From Straminergon stramineum (Eukaryota > Streptophyta > Bryopsida > Hypnales > Calliergonaceae): a stretch of DNA of 64,000 bases. Where the stretch lies: assembly GCA_963920665.1 (NCBI GenBank), contig OY987263.1, positions 40,211,218-40,275,217 of the forward strand, in the 5' to 3' direction. The notes under the pieces were generated by a model, which ran no database searches, was not told the DNA's origin, and saw only the letters and a list, made by a program, of their open reading frames with translations. This document shows positions 56,860 through 64,000 of this stretch, piece by piece; the first letter of the stretch is position 1, and each line of letters starts with the position of its first letter. A program made the translations under genes and the position numbers.

Positions 56860-57415
56860 ACAAAGACAAATGTGAGAAAGGAAGAGAGAAATTAAAATTT
56901 TATTTTTTTGACAAAGTATGAATAATTTCTTATGAATTTTAGAAGTGTGTTGTCAGATTGATTCATAACAGTTTGTAGACTATCCGAAATCTAACGAAAA
57001 GTATATGCATAATTGTCATTTTACCATCTAAAGCAATCCCAAAATTTCCTAGCATGGCTATAATATTTCTTAACATGGCCATGACATGAAGGAACAAAAA
57101 TATCACTTGCTTGATGAATTTACACTATACATATCAAAGTTCCTAAAGCAATCACTAATAACTCCATCCCCATCATCCAAGGCATTGATTTTGGCCACTA
57201 ACCAACATAATGTAGGACTTCCTAATCTCATTTATTAAAAAAAGTCTGACATGGTTTGATGTAAGACTCTAATCATGGGTCATTTCCTAAGTGCATGTCA
57301 TGGATGGTAGGACTTCTTAATCTCATTTATTAGAAAAAGTCTGACATGGTTTGATATAACACTCTAATGGGTCATTTCCTAAGTACATGTCATGGATGGT
57401 TTGCTTATTATAGGC
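56860..57415 (+). repeat. repeat family D, copy 2
   Basis: Collinear with 22605-23050. Its last part is tandemly duplicated (57212-57398), which the other copy lacks. Confidence 0.5.
57212..57398 (+). repeat. tandem duplication, unit 95 bp, two copies
   Basis: Copy 1 (57212-57306) and copy 2 (57307-57398) both begin GTAGGACTTC and end CATGTCATGGATG. Copy 2 lacks three bases. Confidence 0.9.
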
Positions 57416-58104
57416 AACTTTACCTTAATTCAAGGGTTCGAATAAACACTTTATAAGACAATTTTGTATATTGTAGGCCATTCCCCTTTTCAAGGATGCA
57501 AAGGGCCCCTTGCCTCATTGGTAAGCAATGTTATGTAGGTTTTAAGGATTCCTTAATTATGCTATGCAATTGTGTGTGTAATGTTTTAAGAATCCAAGAA
57601 GTAAGAAAAAGTTCAAACAAGCAACTTAGGAAGGTAATTTCACCTCTACTTGTCTTCCAGTTAAATCAATATTTTCTACTTGACCTGAAGGAAGAAGTGA
57701 GACCATGGGAGATTTGTATGTATTCCTCTATAACTACACACAACTACATACAAATCTCTCTCTTTCTATATTTGGATTTATATGGATCATGAGGGTTGTG
57801 ATTATGTGAGCCTAGAAGACTATATAATTATGTTATAGGTGTCTATATAATAGAAACTTTCCATGATTATAGAGTAGCTATATTATAGGTGTTTATGTTA
57901 TAAGCACCTTCTATGGTTGTAGTATATCCACTTATACATATACTCAAGGCTCACATGCTCACATTTCCATGCTCACACACTAGCACCGTTGTGCCCAACC
58001 CTATACTTTCTCAATTTCTTCCATGCCCATAATTTTCTTGTGAGCACTATGCAATGTCAATCTTGCTAAGCAACTTCATGTTGTGAAAAATAACACTACA
58101 CATT
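57416..58104. other. AT-rich intergenic DNA
   Basis: No supportable gene. Confidence 0.5.
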
Positions 58105-59504
58105 GAGGGGCATTGCAAGAACACTTGTCCTTTTTTTTGTCTCCTTTGTTTTGGATAGGTGGTTGTTTGCTCATAATTTTTGTGATGCATGTCCATTTTC
58201 TATGAAATTTGAAAGGAAGGCATATGTGGTAGTTGTAGAAATTGAGTAATTTTTTCAAATTTTTCCCAATTATTTTACTTTTTAAAATTGCCTCCAATTA
58301 GATGTCTACCTTGTCCATTTTAGGAGGGGGGGGGGGAGTCAAATTGGTATTCGAGGATTTATACTAAAGTTACATAGGCCTACAAAGAGATATTCTTAAA
58401 ATAATAAAGTGTCCACCTTCTACATGTGCTCAAAGTGCACAACCTTTGCATACATGCAAAGAACAAAAAAAATCCCAATGATGCAAATGGTTGACAAACA
58501 ACATCTTCAAACTAGGAAAAATCTATATTTTTGTTTTATACTATTTTCTAAAAATCAAATATCAAAGTATCTCTTTTCTTGGCATTTTCCATTACTCTTT
58601 TTTTGTACATAATTTTAGAGATAAATCTTCTAGGCTTGAATTTCCACACACATGCTATTTTGAATGCTTTAAAAATAAGAAATATTTTGTATTATTTTTC
58701 AAGATTTTACTCACTCAAATATATTGTTTTGAGACAAAAACAACAAGTGCTTCTTGCAACACCCCTAGGTCATTGCAAGAAACACCATCCATTTTTTGCA
58801 ATGTTTTCCATAGTACTCATGTTTTTTTCAAGAGTATTTATAATTAGAAAAATAATTTTAAAAAAATGGAAAAAATATTTTTTATGTATAAACCTTTATG
58901 AAGAAGGTACCCTAGGAAGGAAAACCGTAGAAAAATTCTCTAGGTAGGAAAACTAGGAAAGTGCCAATTCTCATGAAAAATGGCACCTTTTCATTTTCAT
59001 TTGTAATAAATAGGAAAATATATATTTTAAAAAAAATTAATTTTAAATTTGGGAAGAGTTGATGAAGATGGGATTTCAATAAACAAATGATATTAGAACC
59101 ATCTTCAATGTTCAAAAATTGTGCGCAATGGGAGTGTTGTTTGTACTCATGTGGAGGATATAAAATAATATATTTTCAAATTTCCTTTGGTAGATAAATG
59201 CTTTCCTACTATACAAATAGACCGTGAAAGTTTCAACTCTAGATCATAAAAATTGGGGACTCCTAACGTAGTGAAAACCCCTAAACTGCACTTTGTGACA
59301 AATTAACAAAAATGATTTTTAAATACAAAATGACTTTTTTTTAATTTCTAAAAAGTAAGTGATCTGATTAACATAAAGTTAGACATGTTCCATAGAAATT
59401 TCATGTTCATTGGACTTGTGCTTCAAAAGTTATAGTGAATAACAAAAGTGTCACTCTCATTGTGATGGAAAATAGGACCGGTGTTTCTTGCAATGACCCC
59501 CCTC
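58105..59504. mobile_element. one or two adjacent elements with shared inverted termini
   Basis: The left end GAGGGGCATTGCAAGAACAC is inverted at the right end (GTGTTTCTTGCAATGACCCC, 59481-59500). In the middle, 58747-58787, a right-type end (GTGCTTCTTGCAACACCCCT) abuts a left-type end (AGGTCATTGCAAGAAACACC). This fits two elements of about 0.66 and 0.74 kb lying end to end, or one dimeric element. No coding capacity. A run of 11 G lies at 58326-58336. Confidence 0.5.
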
Positions 59505-61983
59505 AAAAAGAAGGCCCAATGCTCCCTCTATGTTAATCATTGTAGTCATTGTTGTATACACAATGATGCAAAGAAAAGAAGGTCAAAATTGTATGACACG
59601 TGAATTGAAAACCTACAAAAGAGAAAAGCAAGTACATAGAGATTGTTAAATAACTATCGCCCCTAGTGCTATGTTCAATAGTCTCAACCAAATAATTAAT
59701 TACATTTGGCAAATGTGAATATGTGTTTCAATTGATGCTTTTAAATAGATTTTTTTTGCGTTTTTTTCAATTAATTTGAAAAGGAATAAATAATAGTATC
59801 TCCAAAAAATTGGCATCTATTTAAATTTTCTTTTGCCAATTTTGGTTCCCAAGTACAACAATTTTGATATAAATGGAGACTATAGTCCATTAAGTCAATT
59901 TATCAATCACAACTATAGTGGAGGAGGTAGAAGGTAATTCTCAACCTCAAAATGACACAAAAATATTTGCATGATATTTGTTGAAACTATTTTGTTAAAA
60001 CTATATAATGGTTTTTAACCAAAGCATGCTAAAGATATTTTGCTATTAGTTAGGACCAATGAAGTGTGGGGCTTGAGGAAGAGCATAGTAAAATAAATGT
60101 AAGTATCAAGTGATAGGATGAAAGCTAAAGACTTAAGCTTTAAAATTAGAAGTAGGTGAATAATATTTAGCTTGATATATAGTTATACCTAAAATTATTT
60201 CAAAAGGATGGAAGTGGCATTGCAATTGTCAATTTTGTTAAATTAGCAAGATTCAGGGAAAAATTTAAAAGACAAATATACAACTAGTGAGTTTTACTTC
60301 TCAACCTTGCTTTTGGATACTTTGCTCTATGAGATTAAAATTTTTAAATTTTCAAACCTACATATAGGCATTGGTTATTTGGTTTGGTTTCATTGCCTTT
60401 ACTAGCCTCTAGGCATTTCTACTTGGGCCATCAAGTGTCTCCTCATCCACCTTCGGGTATTGTATTGACTTTGGGCATTTATTTCCATGTGGCATTCATA
60501 AAGAATTTGAGTCTAACTGGGTCTTTTTTCAACAAGGAGTGAGTTTCTCACTCATCAAAATTCCACCCTATTATAAAATAAAGTTACTTCAAAAATGTGG
60601 TTGCACCATAATATACCACAAAATTACAAGTAGCTTGAATTCTTAGCTTAACTATTTTTTATAAGTATTTAGAACAACAACATTCAGAATTGGACCACTT
60701 TTCTATGTAAATAAAAAGAGATAACTTAACCAAATTATGTCATAAGATTAACTAATAAGGTGGGGCATGTATGAAGTACCTATTTTAGCACTAATTTCCT
60801 TGTGAGAAGATTAGATCCCTTCAAAGTAATTTTTAATAAGCTATTCTCTAAATGAATTGATATTGAAACTATAGAAATATAATTTATTCATATCTTTTGG
60901 ACCTTGTGGAGTTCATTCTTGAATTCCTAGAGTCATCCGTTCAGTATGCCTAATGAATAAATTCTTTAGTAGGGCCAAAAATCATGCATAGTTGCACACA
61001 AATAGCTAAGTTTGTTCATTGTCATGATTGTCATTGTTAATGGGTTAGAGTCACCACTTGAGTACTCAAGATGGTTACCTACTCACAACTCCTTGAAACT
61101 TCCTTGACACTCAATGGTTGCGTCACTTAGCCACATGTAGCAAGCCTCCAATGATTGGGTGTGTCACAATTTTGTTTTCAACATGACCTTGGCATTGCAA
61201 ACTACATTGTAGATAATTCACTACTACACCCTTGTAGCTATACATTCTCAACTTGGATACAAAGACAACTATATATTATTTTGAAGGTCAGTTCTTTTAT
61301 TAAAGAGCTATGGACTTTTAAAGTTGCAATATGAAATCTAAAAACTCTATATAACATTCTACAAGAGTCTTTTTAATGAAGAGAAAATTCTTGAAATTAT
61401 ATTAGTACTTGAGTCATCATGTGTTGTAATGTAGATTGAGGTGTCTAGAAATTCTATCATATCATTTGGTATATTGATCTTAAAATAGTAATTATGGACT
61501 TTTGAAGGGTCCAAATTGAATAATATTTTCAAAAGTCCATAGAAGAGTTAAAAAAATATATATTCCCCAATTTTTTTTTGGAATCTTAAATTTTACTAGA
61601 AATTGTAAATGGGATTCAAATCAATATTGAAGATTCATTTGGATCAATTTTGAATCGTTGGTATTTTCAAGATTTAGGGTACTAAGATGAGTAAATGATG
61701 TCACTAGGTATTTTGGGTGGGATCCATTGTAGGATTTTAAAAGGATCCTCTCCAATGCTTATTCTAAATCTCCTTGTATCTTTCTTCACATTATTGTGCT
61801 TACTTTCCTTGTGCAAAGTTTCTTGGATTATCTTTGTAGTAAGTTATATGGATATGGACTTTCGCCCATTTTGGTCCACTCAACCATGCACACCTTTGAT
61901 GGTATTAGGTTTTTGAATGGCATGTCAACAATATTCAAGTTTTTTTATATTCCAACCCAATATTTTTTTGAATACCTCAAATA
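59505..61983. other. AT-rich intergenic DNA
   Basis: About 2.5 kb without any feature I can support. Confidence 0.5.
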
Positions 61984-62168
61984 CAGTAGAACCTCCCTAA
62001 GTCAATATTCTCTAATTCAATAAAGTTCTATTAGACCGCATTGATTGTTGGTCCCGACTTAACAATATGAACTACGCATAAAGATCATGCCCCTCCCAAA
62101 TGAAATAACCTCTCTTATCTAATGTGTTAGACCGGTCCCAATCTTATTGCTTTAGAGAGGTTCTAATG
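61984..62168. mobile_element. 185-bp Tigger-type MITE
   Basis: The left end CAGTAGAACCTCCCTAAGTC and the right end (reversed) CATTAGAACCTCTCTAAAGC are inverted repeats flanked by TA (61982-61983 and 62169-62170). The CAGTAGAACCTC start is typical of plant Tigger-like MITEs and differs from the AGGTAGGAAC ends at 36208 and 39284, so this is a second family. Confidence 0.75.
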
Positions 62169-62984
62169 TAGTTGAATTAAAAAAAATAACAACTTAAAAA
62201 TAATGACATCCTAATAGCCTATGGTAATCACCTTGTTGAGAAAATTGGATCCCTCAAAGTCAGTCATAATGAATATTCTTGTTGATATTTTGAATCTATA
62301 GCATATTAGCATTTTGGTTCATATCCTTTGGACTTCAATTGGCATTTAATTATGAATTCCGAAAGCCATCAATTCATTACATCTAATGTGTTACTCAAGG
62401 TTGTTCAAAAAATGATATTCAAGAAATTTATAAGACAACCCACTAACTTTGATAATGCAAACATTTTTTTTATAGATTTCCTCAAGCCCATTTTACAAAC
62501 AATATTTTCTTTATGATTGGAAATCCAAATTTTTATGGGCCAAGTTAGGAGACGCTTATGCTCCCCTAACGGGGGACTTTGGGGATATCTTGGGAATGTT
62601 GAGATCGGGGAACGCTGCGATGAAGTGATTAGGGTTTTTTCATATTTAAAACCTAATTTCAACTTTACAAGAAACAGCTTGCAAAACAAACACAATGCAA
62701 CCTACCAAAACTACCTACATACTTACGTATTAAGTACTCCTTGGTATCAGTCCAAGCACGCCGTGTGCGCCGAAGCTGGCTAGCGTTGCTCGACTTGCCG
62801 GGAATGGAACTCTCGGCATGGCAACGACATAACTCATCACAACTGACACAGCATGATAACTTATATGAAGAGAGGGATGTGAGCACGCCACGATCACTTT
62901 CAGCAATCGATTGAGTGATCGAACAACAGCAAGTTCGACGGAATTCAAAGAGCCGGAGACGTCGTCTCCTAGCTCCGAAATTAA
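62169..62984. other. spacer and probable 3' flank of the P450 gene
   Basis: The first part is AT-rich; from about 62740 the composition rises toward the GC-rich P450 exon and probably includes its 3'-untranslated region. No separate gene seen. Confidence 0.45.
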
Positions 62985-63617
62985 CTAGAGCCGGTACAGA
63001 TCGGCGTTCAGACGGGGAACGGCGTGCAGGAAAAGCGTGTTGGCTCTCGGAGTGGTGATGCCGAACTCCTTCGTCATGTCCAAATTCTGGAAGCTCTGCC
63101 CCGCGGGTAGCGACCACGCGAACGCGTGCACCAGCACCGCCGTGGTCCACTGCACCGACACGGTGCCCAGGGCGATGGCGGGGCAGGCTCTCCGCCCGGA
63201 CCCGAAAGGCAGGAGGCCGAAGTGCTGGCCCTTCACGTCCACGTCGGGGCGGCGCAGGAACCTCTCCGGGTCGAAGCGCAAGGGGTTGTCCCACGCCTTC
63301 GGATCCCGACCGATGGCGTGCGCGTGCACGAGCAAGCGCGTGCCCGCAGGGACCAAGTACCCCGCCAGCTCGCAGGCGCGAGTGGATTCGTGCGGGATGA
63401 GCAACGGGGCGGGCGGGTGGAGACGGAAAACCTCCTTAACGACCGCCTGCAGGTACTTCAGTTTCGGAATGTCGGCCTCGCGCACCATCCGGTCTTTCCC
63501 GACGACCTTGTCGAGCTCCGACGTGAGCTTTCGGAGGACGGTCGGGTTGCGGATGAGCTCCGCCATGCCCCATTCCACCGTCACCGAGGAGGTGTCCACG
63601 CCCGCGGCGATCATGCT
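62985..63617 (-). CDS. cytochrome P450, A-type (CYP71 clan), last exon
   Basis: This is the C-terminal 210 aa of a membrane-anchored haem monooxygenase of the endoplasmic reticulum. Counted from the exon start, it shows the I-helix AAGVDTSS (4-11), the K-helix ExxR (Glu62-Arg65), PERF (117-120) and the haem-binding loop FGSGRRACPA with ligand Cys145. The exon begins in phase 0 just before the oxygen-binding I-helix motif, the usual intron site of A-type plant P450s. The preceding acceptor is CAG at 63618-63620 and the stop is TAG at 62985-62987. The exons for the membrane anchor and N-terminal half are beyond the window. The residue after Cys-Pro is Ala, where most relatives have Gly. The exon is much more GC-rich than the other genes here. 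The substrate cannot be told; family assignment within the CYP71 clan is open. Confidence 0.92.
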   Translation of the reverse strand, partial: SMIAAGVDTSSVTVEWGMAELIRNPTVLRKLTSELDKVVGKDRMVREADIPKLKYLQAVVKEVFRLHPPAPLLIPHESTRACELAGYLVPAGTRLLVHAHAIGRDPKAWDNPLRFDPERFLRRPDVDVKGQHFGLLPFGSGRRACPAIALGTVSVQWTTAVLVHAFAWSLPAGQSFQNLDMTKEFGITTPRANTLFLHAVPRLNADLYRL

Positions 63618-64000
63618 CTGTTTCACGATGGACCGGTCAGTCCACAGTCAGAATATTGCATGCAATCGCTACCGTCAATCATCTGCTGGCTTCGTAACAG
63701 GAGAACGGAAGATGTCTCATTCCACGACATCTAATTCAACAACAGCTTGCAGCGCGATTTTAATGTGCTTCAATCTCTGAATGTTCACGTATTTACTTCA
63801 TGGTGAACAGAATCATCAACAAGAGAATCCGAAAAAACAGTCACCAGTTTAAGGCAGTGAAAAACAGACTGTAAGCATCTCTGTGTGTGTACAGGCAGAC
63901 TAGGAAGAACAGGGTGCTAAGAAACGAAATCTAATTCTAAGAAAAACTGGAAGGCAACTGCACCAAAGATTGTGAGACAAAGAATATTCTGACTGTCTGT
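63618..64000 (-). other. P450 intron (incomplete)
   Basis: Non-coding sequence between the last P450 exon and the window edge. No upstream P450 exon is present, so the intron is at least 383 bp. Confidence 0.7.

Noticed and set aside
58409..58947. Open frames coding for Phe/Ile/Lys-rich peptides
   Set aside because: These are what AT-rich DNA gives by chance, and they lie inside a transposon-like element.
62665..63780. Additional open frames on both strands over the P450 exon
   Set aside because: High GC leaves all frames open; only one carries the P450 motifs.

Overview
This is a stretch of nuclear DNA from a land plant, read as gene islands of moderate GC set in long AT-rich, repeat-filled intergenic DNA. 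The plant assignment rests on spliced genes with GT-AG introns whose closest recognisable relatives are plant-type proteins: an enolase of the ENOC/ENO3 subclass, a UBP25-like ubiquitin protease, a SUVR-type histone methyltransferase with an N-terminal WIYLD domain, and an A-type (CYP71-clan) P450. The AT-rich spacers and the Tigger/pogo-like transposon suggest a non-seed plant (bryophyte or lycophyte), but I cannot settle the species.

Layout. 1-1339: 3' part of a HemW-like radical SAM gene (+). 2022-7895: enolase (-), 13 coding exons reconstructed here, 485 aa, convergent with HemW; its last intron (1.5 kb) holds a transposon-like repeat. 8.2-13.1 kb: AT-rich spacer with a CACTA-like element (10861-11627) that carries a perfect 35-bp hairpin. 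13.1-18.3 kb: GC-rich promoter/leader and a nine-exon UBP25-like deubiquitinase (+), 696 aa. 18.3-27.4 kb: repeat-rich spacer. 27.6-34.1 kb: leader and ten coding exons of a SUVR histone methyltransferase (+), 1006 aa. 34.1-51.0 kb: repeats, including a small TA-flanked MITE (36208-36547), its apparent autonomous relative (39284-42623, Tigger/pogo-like, transposase broken by one stop codon), and the long-inverted-repeat element (39131-43674) into which that relative has inserted. 51.0-53.8 kb: a GC-richer island with an inverted duplication and possible exons I could not identify. 53.8-62.9 kb: more AT-rich repeats and MITEs. 62985-64000: last exon and part of the preceding intron of a P450 (-).

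The genes do not form a pathway and are not co-transcribed. They are separate genes for porphyrin-related radical SAM chemistry, glycolysis, deubiquitination, chromatin silencing and oxidative metabolism. The most informative structures are the nested transposons at 39-44 kb, the complete active site in the ENOC-type enolase, and the unidentified GC-rich island at 51-54 kb. I found no RNA gene, CRISPR array, retroelement polyprotein or viral sequence, and no clear undescribed system.
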